From Candidatus Delongbacteria bacterium (GTDB lineage: Bacteria; UBA4055): a stretch of DNA of 19,294 nt. Location: positions 1 to 19,294 of the forward strand of contig DMTS01000141.1 in NCBI GenBank assembly GCA_003477045.1, in the 5' to 3' direction. Below are positions 1-6,646 of the stretch, in pieces. Position numbers and translations under genes: made by a program. Position 1 is the stretch's first letter; each line of letters opens with the position of its first letter. Under the pieces are notes generated by a model. That model was not told the DNA's origin. It ran no database searches and was given only the letters and a program-made list of their open reading frames with translations.

Positions 1-9
1 CTTTTTCAT
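1..9 (-). CDS. Start of a gene leaving the window (first three codons)
   Basis: Only ATG-AAA-AAG (Met-Lys-Lys) on the minus strand lies inside the window, so the product cannot be named. The start is supported by context. A Shine-Dalgarno-like AAAGGAT lies at 16-22, about six bases before the ATG. A good sigma70-type promoter lies just upstream (38-66). No ORF on either strand explains the DNA between this point and the end of the UMF1 gene at 71. A Met-Lys-Lys start would suit a signal peptide, but that is a guess. Confidence 0.5.
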
Positions 10-37
10 ATTTTAATCCTTTGTTTAAACTGCGTCA

Positions 38-66
38 AAAATAATTAAGCTGTAATGAAATGTCAA
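38..66 (-). promoter_or_regulatory. Sigma70-type promoter for the gene starting at position 9
   Basis: On the minus strand a perfect -35 TTGACA (66-61) is followed by a 17-bp spacer and a -10 TATTTT (43-38). Transcription would begin near 31, giving a short leader that contains the AAAGGAT ribosome site. The promoter lies between the stop of the UMF1 gene and the next start. The downstream gene is therefore probably transcribed separately from UMF1. Confidence 0.6.
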
Positions 67-70
67 GATA

Positions 71-1360
71 TTATCCCTGTCTGTCCCGGCCGGACATATA
101 AAATATTATTCCGCCCAGAATAAAAAATACAGCCACAGAAAGAACCCCGCCCCTTGAAGCCGCGCCCGAAGAAAAGCCGATATTCCTAAGTGTCAATCCC
201 GTAACGGCTATAAAAAGCGGTCCCAGAATTACTGCGAATTTTCCGATCATGTTATAAAAGCCGAAAAATTCTCCGCTCATGTCCACAGGTATGATCGCGG
301 CAAAATATGATCTGCTCAGGGCCTGTATCCCGCCCTGCACCAGCCCGACCGCTCCGGCAAGAAGATAAAAATGGAATTCGGTTGTCATAAAAGCCCCCAG
401 CACCGTTATAAGAAGGTATGCGATTATCGATATTAATATGCCTTTTCTTGCTCCGTCCCTGCCTTTAAATATCAATCCTGCCGTCAGTGCAGCCGGGAAG
501 CCCACGAACTGTGTTATTAGAAGCGCAGTAATAAGGCTGTTCCTCTCAAGATTGATGGAAAGTCCGAAATCCATTGCCATCCTGATTATTGTGTCAACGC
601 CGTCAATGTACAGCCAGTAGGCTATAAGGAACAGATAGACATTCCTGATCTCTTTTATATGCCTGAAAGTATCGGAAATCTGCAAGAAGCTCTTCCTGAT
701 CCGTTTTAAAAGATCACATTTCCCTGTATCCGTCTTTTTTTCTTTTACGAACAGGAACAGCGGGATTGAGAAAAGCAGCCACCAGACAGCTACTGTAACA
801 AATGAGAGCCTGACCGCTTCAGAACCCGAGCTCAGACCGAAGATTTTAGGTTTTATAGTCATTAATATATTCACTGCGAGAAGAACTCCACCTCCCAGGT
901 AACCGAGAGAATAACCAAAGCTTGAGACCATGTTGTATTTTTCTTTACCCGCAACGCTGCTTAAAAGTGCATCATAAAATATTATTCCGGTGCTGAAACA
1001 GACCGATGATACCGAATAAAGCATAAGGGCATTTGTCCACTCCCCTCCTCCGGTAAAATACAGAACGGCTGTTGATACTGCTCCACCGGCCGTAGCTATC
1101 ATCAGATATTTCTTTTTTGATCCCGAAATGTCTGATAATGTGCCTAATACAGGAGCAATTATCATCAGGATCACACCGATTATGGAGTTCGCTATACCAA
1201 GCCTGGCAGTCGTAACTGAAGGTTCCGCACCGCTGCTCCAGAATTCGCTAAAAAATACGGGAAAGAATACCGCAAGCACAGTCGTTGCATAGGCTGAATT
1301 TGCCCAGTCATACAATGCCCAGCTGAGGTTCTCCTTATTTATCCCGTCAAGAAATTTCAT
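71..1360 (-). CDS. UMF1-family MFS transporter (Atg22-like)
   Basis: This 429-residue polytopic inner-membrane protein has roughly twelve hydrophobic segments. The N-terminal sequence WALYDWANSAYATTV (residues 14-28) is the hallmark of the UMF1 / Atg22-like branch of the major facilitator superfamily. A second typical motif, ALSRSYFAAIIP, lies in the C-terminal half next to a region matching family members (GEFFGFYNMIGKFA). Yeast Atg22 exports amino acids from the vacuole, but the substrate of bacterial members is generally unknown and nothing here reveals it. The ATG at 1360 has no visible Shine-Dalgarno sequence and lies only 13 bp after the terminator hairpin of the upstream gene. Expression may therefore depend on read-through. 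No internal Met would preserve the family motif, so this start is retained. Confidence 0.85.
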   Translation of the reverse strand: MKFLDGINKENLSWALYDWANSAYATTVLAVFFPVFFSEFWSSGAEPSVTTARLGIANSIIGVILMIIAPVLGTLSDISGSKKKYLMIATAGGAVSTAVLYFTGGGEWTNALMLYSVSSVCFSTGIIFYDALLSSVAGKEKYNMVSSFGYSLGYLGGGVLLAVNILMTIKPKIFGLSSGSEAVRLSFVTVAVWWLLFSIPLFLFVKEKKTDTGKCDLLKRIRKSFLQISDTFRHIKEIRNVYLFLIAYWLYIDGVDTIIRMAMDFGLSINLERNSLITALLITQFVGFPAALTAGLIFKGRDGARKGILISIIAYLLITVLGAFMTTEFHFYLLAGAVGLVQGGIQALSRSYFAAIIPVDMSGEFFGFYNMIGKFAVILGPLFIAVTGLTLRNIGFSSGAASRGGVLSVAVFFILGGIIFYMSGRDRQG

Positions 1361-1373
1361 AAATATACAAAAA

Positions 1374-1393
1374 AGACAGGCCTAAGCCTGTCT
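1374..1393 (-). terminator. Intrinsic terminator after the exported-protein pair
   Basis: A perfect 8-bp stem (AGACAGGC / GCCTGTCT) with a 4-base loop is followed on the minus strand by a run of six T residues. It lies 11 bp after the stop of the gene at 1405-1905 and 13 bp before the UMF1 start codon. It should end transcription of the 2816-1405 operon, or act as a partial barrier for UMF1. Confidence 0.85.
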
Positions 1394-1404
1394 AAATCTT
1401 CCGC

Positions 1405-1905
1405 TTACTTATTCTGTTTAAATCCGTAATAGTACATCCATTCGCCGTCGCCTTCGGCTTCGCCTCTGGACTGAATCTTGAGATAATATGTGCCGCTGTG
1501 GATAGGATTGATATAAAATATTTTGTAAGTGCTAACATCCAGTTCATCAGAAAAAAGATTATCGACAAAATTGTTACCGTAAAATGATGTTTTGATCGGA
1601 TTTAAATTGTTTGCTGCGCCTATTATAAAAGCATAAGAGTTACCTTTGTATAGAGTAAATGTTGCATAGACATTCGGGCTTTCGTCAAAATATCCGGTTT
1701 TGACATCTCCGTTTGTATAGAATCCGGCGGCAAGTATCTCTTTTTTGGATTCACCGAACAGAAATTCTGTATCAGCCGCATTTTCATCCCATTCTTCTTC
1801 TTCGGGGTCTCCGCCTGTTTTATTCTGTGCATAAAGAGCAGCTGAGACCATTAGACCGAGCAAAAGAAAGAATATCAGCAGTTTTCTTGTACTGAAATTA
1901 AACAT
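1405..1905 (-). CDS. Exported protein of unknown function, 166 aa
   Basis: The protein is not recognised. It starts with a clear signal peptide: basic MFNFSTRK, a hydrophobic core LLIFFLLLGLMVSAAL, then YAQ as a likely cleavage site. An acidic stretch (DPEEEEWDEN) follows, then an aromatic-rich C-terminal domain that looks beta-stranded and ends in motifs such as SGTYYLKIQSRG and MYYYGF. The ending vaguely resembles small beta-sandwich (pre-peptidase C-terminal-like) domains, but I would not assign one. An in-frame upstream extension to 1983 is possible. The ATG at 1905 is preferred because it begins the signal peptide, follows a G-rich ribosome site (AGAAGGGGGGG), and overlaps the upstream stop codon by one base (TAATG). 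That overlap implies translational coupling with the 1905-2816 gene. Confidence 0.75.
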   Translation of the reverse strand: MFNFSTRKLLIFFLLLGLMVSAALYAQNKTGGDPEEEEWDENAADTEFLFGESKKEILAAGFYTNGDVKTGYFDESPNVYATFTLYKGNSYAFIIGAANNLNPIKTSFYGNNFVDNLFSDELDVSTYKIFYINPIHSGTYYLKIQSRGEAEGDGEWMYYYGFKQNK

Positions 1906-2816
1906 TATTCCCCCCCCTTCTTTCTTTTGATAAAAAAGGCCGTAAGCAGTATAAATCCGAGCACACCGTATATTATATACCATACGAATGGCTTTTCTTT
2001 TGATCCGTCGTCTTCCGAACCGCCGTCTGAACCCGTTTTTGTCTCCGAAACGATCAGCGCCGATATATCCGAGCTCATTTGATACAATTCGTTCATTGCT
2101 CCGAGAGGGATCGGATTCCCCTGCCCGACATCACACAGTCTTTTTATTTCAGGCATTATCCTGTTTATCTCTTTTACTTCGGGATTATCCGAGTTCATAA
2201 GTTTAAGATAAGTCATTTCCTGAGTAAAATAATCTATAAGTTCAGGCTGGTAAAGAATAGAGGACGCATCATCAGAGTAATTATCCTTTAGAGCTTTTGA
2301 AACTATGTGCAGCCCTTCAAGCCAGCCTCCGACACTTGCAAGAACGACAAAGTCCGGATCGTATTTATACATTTCATCTTTTACCTTAAGGTGAATGTCA
2401 TCCAATATCCCCCTGAGTTCAAGCCACTTGCCTTCATTGAGCAGTCTGGCGATCTCGTCTTTATCAACGAACATTTCGCTCTTTGCGCCGAAGTTTTCAG
2501 CGAGATCCCTGCAGACAGAAAACATTTCTGCGGTGTTTTTCCGGTCTTCAGCCTGAATAGCTATAAATCCCTGAGCCACTCTGACACCGAGATTTAACGC
2601 GATCTTGTAATTATCCGCATAATTAGCACTTAAATTATATGCGGCTATCGCTTTCCAGTTTATATCGGAAAGCATATCGAGCGCCAGTATTATTTCTGAG
2701 GGAACAGGCACAACAACATTGGATTTGAAGAATGCTTTTTCCTCATCTGACAATCCCTCCTGCGAAAAAAGTCCTGCAGTAAGAAATAACATTAACGCTA
2801 GTTTTAAAACTCTCAT
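1905..2816 (-). CDS. Signal-peptide protein with C-terminal membrane anchor, 303 aa
   Basis: I do not recognise the family. Residues 1-18 form a signal peptide (MRVLKLALMLFLTAGLFSQ). Residues 20-270 are predicted to be mostly helical and soluble, with acidic and Lys/Leu-rich segments. Residues 277-295 form a single membrane span (VWYIIYGVLGFILLTAFF) followed by a basic KRKKGGE tail. This implies a large periplasmic domain anchored with a very short cytoplasmic tail. The start has a strong ribosome site, GGAGG, five bases before the ATG. The stop codon overlaps the start of the next exported gene (TAATG), so the two are coupled and probably work together in the envelope. purD lies 100 bp upstream, and a -10-like element in that gap suggests a separate promoter. 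Confidence 0.75.
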   Translation of the reverse strand: MRVLKLALMLFLTAGLFSQEGLSDEEKAFFKSNVVVPVPSEIILALDMLSDINWKAIAAYNLSANYADNYKIALNLGVRVAQGFIAIQAEDRKNTAEMFSVCRDLAENFGAKSEMFVDKDEIARLLNEGKWLELRGILDDIHLKVKDEMYKYDPDFVVLASVGGWLEGLHIVSKALKDNYSDDASSILYQPELIDYFTQEMTYLKLMNSDNPEVKEINRIMPEIKRLCDVGQGNPIPLGAMNELYQMSSDISALIVSETKTGSDGGSEDDGSKEKPFVWYIIYGVLGFILLTAFFIKRKKGGE

Positions 2817-2875
2817 TTTCCCTCCGGACGAACAGTTTTTATTACGCTTCGTTTCTCAACTTTTAAAATATATGA

Positions 2876-2881
2876 ATTATA
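2876..2881 (-). promoter_or_regulatory. Possible -10 element for the exported-protein pair
   Basis: The minus-strand sequence TATAAT lies in the 100-bp gap between the purD stop and the ATG at 2816, in very AT-rich DNA. No convincing -35 hexamer is found at 16-18 bp (only ATTTAA-like sequence). The promoter is therefore tentative, and read-through from purD is the alternative. Confidence 0.3.
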
Positions 2882-2916
2882 TCTTTTAAATGCAATTATT
2901 AAATACGGCTGACAAA

Positions 2917-4194
2917 TTATTTTTCGTAGTATTTTATACCTTTATCGCCTATATCTTTCCTGAAATAAACATCTTTGAATTTTATTTTACCGGCACGGTC
3001 ATAAGCTTTTTTCTTCGCTTCTTTCAGCGATCCTGCCGTGCTTACAACATTCAGCACTCTTCCGCCTGCGGTCGTAACCTGCCCGTTATCGATCGCGGTT
3101 CCCGCGTGAATTATATGCGTATCCCGGTCGGATACTTCAATACCGGTTATCCCGTACCCTGTGAAATATTTATTCGGATAACCGCCTGAAGCTAAAACAA
3201 GACATAAGCAGTGATATCCGGTTGACGGAAGAACTTCGCTGAAGGTAAAAGAGCCTTCAGCTGAACCGTAAAGGATATCTGACAGATCAGCGTCGAGCAG
3301 AGGCAATATAGCCTGAGTTTCAGGATCTCCGAATCTGCAGTTGTACTCGATCACTTTAGGCCCTTCTTGCGTTATCATAAGCCCGGCGAACAGAACTCCC
3401 TTATATGTTCTGCCTTCGTTCTTCATGGCTTCAAAAGTAGGCTCTATTATTGCTCTTTCTATCCTATACATCATTTTTTCGTCGATCAGCGGCGCAGGAG
3501 CGTATGAACCCATTCCTCCCGTATTCGGGCCTTTATCGCCGTCATAAACAGCTTTATGGTCCTGAGCAGGTGCAAGAATTTTATAGTAATTACCGTCAGA
3601 AACAGCGAAAACCGATGCTTCTTCGCCTGTCATGAACTCCTCGATCACCACTTCATCGCCTGCACTCTTGAAACTCTTCGCGACCATTATTTCGCTTATG
3701 GCTCTCAGACTGTCTTCAAGCGTTGCGCATACAATAACGCCTTTTCCGGCGGCAAGGCCGCTGGCTTTGACAACTATCGGGTGCTTATTCTGCTGAAGAT
3801 ACTTTTTTGCTTCTTCGTATTCCGTAAATATCCTGTATTGTGCCGTGGGAATATTGTATTTTTCCATTAATTTCTTTGAAAATGCTTTGCTGGCTTCAAG
3901 TTCCGCTGCTTCTTTGACAGGTCCGAAAATACGAAGATCCTCCTTATTGAAATCATTTACTATACCGTTCGTCAGCGGGACTTCCGGACCAACCACAGTT
4001 AGATCGATCCCGTTATCTTTTACGAACGCGATTATAGCTGCATGATCAGTCAGCGGAATATTCGCTGTTACAGAGTCTGAATTTATTCCGGCATTTCCGG
4101 GAATGCAGAACAATTTCTCTACTTTCGGGCTTTCAGCCAGTTTTCTTATCAGGGCATGCTCTCTGCCTCCTGATCCAAGCACAAGTATCTTCAT
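2917..4194 (-). CDS. purD: Phosphoribosylamine--glycine ligase (GAR synthetase)
   Basis: This enzyme catalyses the second step of purine synthesis: ATP + 5-phosphoribosylamine + glycine to glycinamide ribonucleotide, ADP and phosphate. The 425-residue length matches the family (about 430). Visible landmarks are the N-terminal GSGGREH (7-13), the ATP-grasp glycine-rich loop GLAAGKG (146-152), DHKAVYDGDKGPNTGGMG (212-229), and the metal/ATP site NCRFGDPETQ (285-294). The C-terminal GARS domain follows. It is a stand-alone PurD, not fused to PurM or PurN, and no other pur gene is nearby. A GGAG ribosome site lies about eight bases before the ATG. The terminator hairpin of the tonB operon lies immediately upstream, leaving no room for a promoter downstream of the hairpin. 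Transcription must come through the hairpin or start within the 3' end of tonB. Confidence 0.97.
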   Translation of the reverse strand: MKILVLGSGGREHALIRKLAESPKVEKLFCIPGNAGINSDSVTANIPLTDHAAIIAFVKDNGIDLTVVGPEVPLTNGIVNDFNKEDLRIFGPVKEAAELEASKAFSKKLMEKYNIPTAQYRIFTEYEEAKKYLQQNKHPIVVKASGLAAGKGVIVCATLEDSLRAISEIMVAKSFKSAGDEVVIEEFMTGEEASVFAVSDGNYYKILAPAQDHKAVYDGDKGPNTGGMGSYAPAPLIDEKMMYRIERAIIEPTFEAMKNEGRTYKGVLFAGLMITQEGPKVIEYNCRFGDPETQAILPLLDADLSDILYGSAEGSFTFSEVLPSTGYHCLCLVLASGGYPNKYFTGYGITGIEVSDRDTHIIHAGTAIDNGQVTTAGGRVLNVVSTAGSLKEAKKKAYDRAGKIKFKDVYFRKDIGDKGIKYYEK

Positions 4195-4212
4195 CAGTCT
4201 TCTCCGTTAAAT

Positions 4213-4242
4213 AAAAAAAGGTCTGAAACCAGACCTTTTTTT
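4213..4242 (-). terminator. Intrinsic terminator after tonB, directly upstream of purD
   Basis: The stem GGTCTG / CAGACC (4220-4225 with 4230-4235) has an AAAC loop. It is extended by an A-tract on one side and a T-tract on the other, giving up to 13 paired bases. It begins about 7 bp after the tonB stop. A U-run would be transcribed on either strand, so it could work in both directions, but only the minus strand has genes here. The purD start codon lies 18 bp beyond the hairpin. Confidence 0.9.
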
Positions 4243-4248
4243 TATTTT

Positions 4249-4920
4249 TTATCTCAGATTAGTTTTAAAGTCGATCTTCTGTGACATTCTCACAGCGACC
4301 GGTTTATCCCTCTGCATGCCGGGTTTGAATCTTGTCTGCTCTATCGCTTTCACGGCGACTTCGCCGAATCCCATATCGGCAGGTTTTTCCATTGTGACCG
4401 AAATATTGGTCGGAATACCTTCCTTTGAGCAAATGAATTTTACTATAACCTTGCCTGATACACCACTTTTTTTGGCGAGAGGAGGATAGTTTTTTGTAAT
4501 ATACTCGACTATCTTTGCCGCATAACCCTGAACCATTTCAGGTTTTTCCTGTATCGCGAAGAAATCGAAAATCTCTTCTTCCTGCACAGCTGGAGGCGGT
4601 GGAGGCGGCGGAGGCTCAGATGATATATCAAAATCCGCAGTTTCGATCTCGAGCTCAATGTCTTCTTCAATTTCTTCTTCATCTTCCACAGCGATAGGTA
4701 TCCTTACGATCGCAGGTTTAACAGTCTTCTTGACCTGTTCGGTCACTTCAACTTTTTCTACCGTAATTTCAGCGGCCTGTATCGAATCGATCTTTACATT
4801 GCCTGTATCGAATCTCTGAAAAACGGTCAGAATAAGAGTAATTCCCAAAAAGACTACCACTGCCATTATCTCAGGCACCGTAGATGATTCTTCAGTAAAT
4901 TGCCCTATATTGTGAGCCAT
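4249..4920 (-). CDS. tonB: TonB-family energy transducer
   Basis: This protein carries proton-motive energy from the ExbB/ExbD complex to outer-membrane transporters. It has 223 residues. A short N-terminal segment precedes a single membrane span (about 17-35, VPEIMAVVVFLGITLILTVF). An acidic, Val/Glu-rich periplasmic linker follows, with only one short proline run (eight Pro at 103-110). The C-terminal TonB domain occupies about 135-217 (YPPLAKKSGVSGKVIVKF, then QTRFKPGMQRDKPVAVRMS). The C-terminal domain resembles TonB proteins of FCB-type bacteria more than the E. coli one. A CGGAG ribosome site precedes the ATG. It is the last gene of exbB-exbD-exbD-tonB and is followed by a strong terminator. 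No TonB-dependent receptor is in the window, so the cargo is unknown. Confidence 0.93.
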   Translation of the reverse strand: MAHNIGQFTEESSTVPEIMAVVVFLGITLILTVFQRFDTGNVKIDSIQAAEITVEKVEVTEQVKKTVKPAIVRIPIAVEDEEEIEEDIELEIETADFDISSEPPPPPPPPAVQEEEIFDFFAIQEKPEMVQGYAAKIVEYITKNYPPLAKKSGVSGKVIVKFICSKEGIPTNISVTMEKPADMGFGEVAVKAIEQTRFKPGMQRDKPVAVRMSQKIDFKTNLR

Positions 4921-4959
4921 AATTTTAACTCCGTTATTCTTTCTGTTGGTAAATCACAT

Positions 4960-5364
4960 TTACTTTGATTTTGCCGCATACACGATCCTGCGGGCATCAG
5001 CTTCCTGGAGAGCTTTATGAACTTTATCAATAATATCGTTCTTACAGTTCTCATCGACCTTAAGCGAAATAATTACCCTCGGATTGTTGCTTCTTTTAAG
5101 ATACATGACAGGTGTCAGATCTTTAACTCCAAGGAGCTTGTCGTCAACGCTTATTCTGTCATTTACATCAACGAAGCAGTATGATATATTTCTTTTACCG
5201 TCTATTTTCATTGAATTGACGGCAGACGGCATTCTAACCGGGATCCCTTTAAATTCACGAAATACTGTTGAAACCATGAAGAAAATAAGTAAAAGGAATA
5301 TAATATCCGGCATAGATGCGGTCGATATTGCCTGTGGTGGAGATTTTTTAGTCGCGATTCGCAT
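4960..5364 (-). CDS. exbD: ExbD/TolR-family biopolymer transport protein (second copy)
   Basis: This 134-residue protein has the ExbD plan: a short cytoplasmic N-terminus, one membrane span (about 18-36, MPDIIFLLLIFFMVSTVF) and a periplasmic domain. Asp20, at the start of the span, is the position of the proton-carrying Asp (Asp25 in E. coli ExbD). The periplasmic part is short, with the usual KRNISYCFVDVNDRISVDD beta region. It forms the proton channel with ExbB and drives TonB. It lies 21 bp after the other exbD and 39 bp before tonB. The two ExbDs differ clearly in sequence, so this is an old pair rather than a fresh duplication. The GGATGGG sequence before the ATG at 5364 serves as the ribosome site. 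Confidence 0.92.
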   Translation of the reverse strand: MRIATKKSPPQAISTASMPDIIFLLLIFFMVSTVFREFKGIPVRMPSAVNSMKIDGKRNISYCFVDVNDRISVDDKLLGVKDLTPVMYLKRSNNPRVIISLKVDENCKNDIIDKVHKALQEADARRIVYAAKSK

Positions 5365-5385
5365 ATATTTCCCATCCGTTTATTT

Positions 5386-5805
5386 TTATTCTTGTGCCAG
5401 CGATATCCTGTCTATCTTGGCGCTTTTTACCTGGTCAAGTATTTCGATATAATTTTTGTAAAGCGAGCCGGAAGTAACTTTGATAGAAACGATTATAGAA
5501 TCGCCCTGCGCAGAGATCTCCCTGTCCAGTAAAGTCAACCTGCTTTTGATCTGCTGAAGACTTACTTCCTCTTCTTTTCCCTTTTTTCCCAGAAGTACCT
5601 GATTGTCGTCGTTAAGGAAAATATTTACAACGCCTTTTACCTTAGTAGGTGTTACATCCGTAGCTTTCTGAGGCAGCAGGAACTTTATACCTTTGTCTGA
5701 AGAAACAGTGGTAGTAACGAGAAAGAATATCAGCAGCAGAAATGTTATATCCGCCATCGAAGATGAGTTGATCTCGGATTCCCTTCTTTGCTTTGGTTTT
5801 AACAT
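5386..5805 (-). CDS. exbD: ExbD/TolR-family biopolymer transport protein (first copy)
   Basis: This protein has 139 residues from the chosen start. The ExbD signature is SSSMADITFLLLIFFLVTTT, with the proton-relay Asp at residue 19, one membrane span and a periplasmic domain. The reading frame is open further upstream, to 5850. That longer start would overlap the end of exbB by 35 bp and add a non-family N-terminus (MKHSLKWKQTNKARK). The ATG at 5805 is preferred because it lies 10 bp after the exbB stop with an AAGGCGAG ribosome site. It gives the usual short basic cytoplasmic tail (MLKPKQRRESEINSSS). It acts with ExbB and TonB at the inner membrane. Confidence 0.92.
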   Translation of the reverse strand: MLKPKQRRESEINSSSMADITFLLLIFFLVTTTVSSDKGIKFLLPQKATDVTPTKVKGVVNIFLNDDNQVLLGKKGKEEEVSLQQIKSRLTLLDREISAQGDSIIVSIKVTSGSLYKNYIEILDQVKSAKIDRISLAQE

Positions 5806-5815
5806 TTTTCTCGCC

Positions 5816-6427
5816 TTATTTGTTTGTTTCCATTTCAATGAATGTTTCAAGAAGAGCTACGCTGGATTTTTCCATGTCGGAAACTCTTTTGTCAATAATG
5901 GACTGCGATAATTTTTCAAAAGACTGAATAATAATTGCAACTATCAGACCGAAAGCTGTAGTAAGAAGAGCTTCCGCGATACCGCCTGCAACGATAGAAG
6001 GAGAAATGTCATTTGCCGCAGCAATAGCGTCCATTGCGCCGACCATACCTGTAACTGTACCTAAGAATCCCAACATGGGGGCCAGTGCTATCACGAACTG
6101 CATCCAAACTATACCGCTGTTAAGATCGGTAGCCTGAACTCCACCTTCGTTGACAAGAGCTTTTTCAACATTATCCACGCCGAATTTTGCATTTTTGAGA
6201 CCAGCTGCAACAAGGTTCTCAACGGGTTTTCCGCCCTGAACCAGCTTCAATGCGCCTTCAACGCCCTGTGTCTGCAAAGCTTTTTTTACATCTTTCATCA
6301 GTGCAGCAGCGTTCTTACCAGAACCAAGCAGAGCAAAAACTTTATACAAGCTTATTATAAGCCCGATTACCAAACACGCGAGAATAGGCCACATGAAGAT
6401 TCCGCCGTCCACAAAATATTTTGTCAT
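5816..6427 (-). CDS. exbB: ExbB/TolQ/MotA-family proton channel
   Basis: This is the pentameric inner-membrane partner of ExbD, a proton-driven motor subunit of the TonB system. It has 203 residues and three membrane spans (about 11-34, 105-130 and 150-172). The second and third spans carry the family core FVIALAPMLGFLGTVTGMVGA and AEALLTTAFGLIVAI. An in-frame TTG five codons upstream (6442) is rejected. It lies just upstream of the GGAGG ribosome site (6433-6437), and that site serves the ATG at 6427. First gene of a four-gene operon with a clear sigma70-type promoter at 6513-6541 and an approximately 80-base leader. The downstream TonB gene favours ExbB over TolQ. Confidence 0.93.
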   Translation of the reverse strand: MTKYFVDGGIFMWPILACLVIGLIISLYKVFALLGSGKNAAALMKDVKKALQTQGVEGALKLVQGGKPVENLVAAGLKNAKFGVDNVEKALVNEGGVQATDLNSGIVWMQFVIALAPMLGFLGTVTGMVGAMDAIAAANDISPSIVAGGIAEALLTTAFGLIVAIIIQSFEKLSQSIIDKRVSDMEKSSVALLETFIEMETNK

Positions 6428-6512
6428 TTTTTCCTCCGACAATTTTTTATTTTTAACTTCAGCTATAACGCTATTTCACTATCCTGATTTTAGCTTTAAT
6501 CAAGAGGCTCGT

Positions 6513-6541
6513 AAATTACTCCGTTTTTAATAAATTGTCAA
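6513..6541 (-). promoter_or_regulatory. Promoter of the exbB-exbD-exbD-tonB operon
   Basis: Minus strand: a perfect -35 TTGACA (6541-6536), a 17-bp spacer and a -10 TAATTT (6518-6513). Transcription would start near 6506, leaving a leader of about 80 bases before exbB. I see no obvious Fur-box palindrome next to it. Confidence 0.65.
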
Positions 6542-6586
6542 GTTAATATTTGTAAAATTTTTAATCGATTATTGTAGAACTTAATC

Positions 6587-6615
6587 TTGATTTAACTGAT
6601 AAACATTCTTAAATT
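6587..6615 (+). promoter_or_regulatory. Promoter of the aspS-xseB-fmt operon
   Basis: Plus strand: -35 TTGATT (6587-6592), a 17-bp spacer and -10 TAAATT (6610-6615). Transcription would begin near 6622, giving a leader of about 25 bases. A GGAG ribosome site (6635-6638) lies eight bases before the aspS ATG. The short leader leaves no room for a T-box or other tRNA-sensing leader. Confidence 0.6.
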
Positions 6616-6646
6616 CACTACCGTTAAATTTAGCGGAGTATTAATA

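Noticed and set aside
6428..6646. Riboswitch, T-box or Fur box in the exbB/aspS divergent region
   Set aside because: The aspS leader is too short for a T-box. No 19-bp Fur-like palindrome or conserved aptamer pattern could be seen beyond the two promoters.
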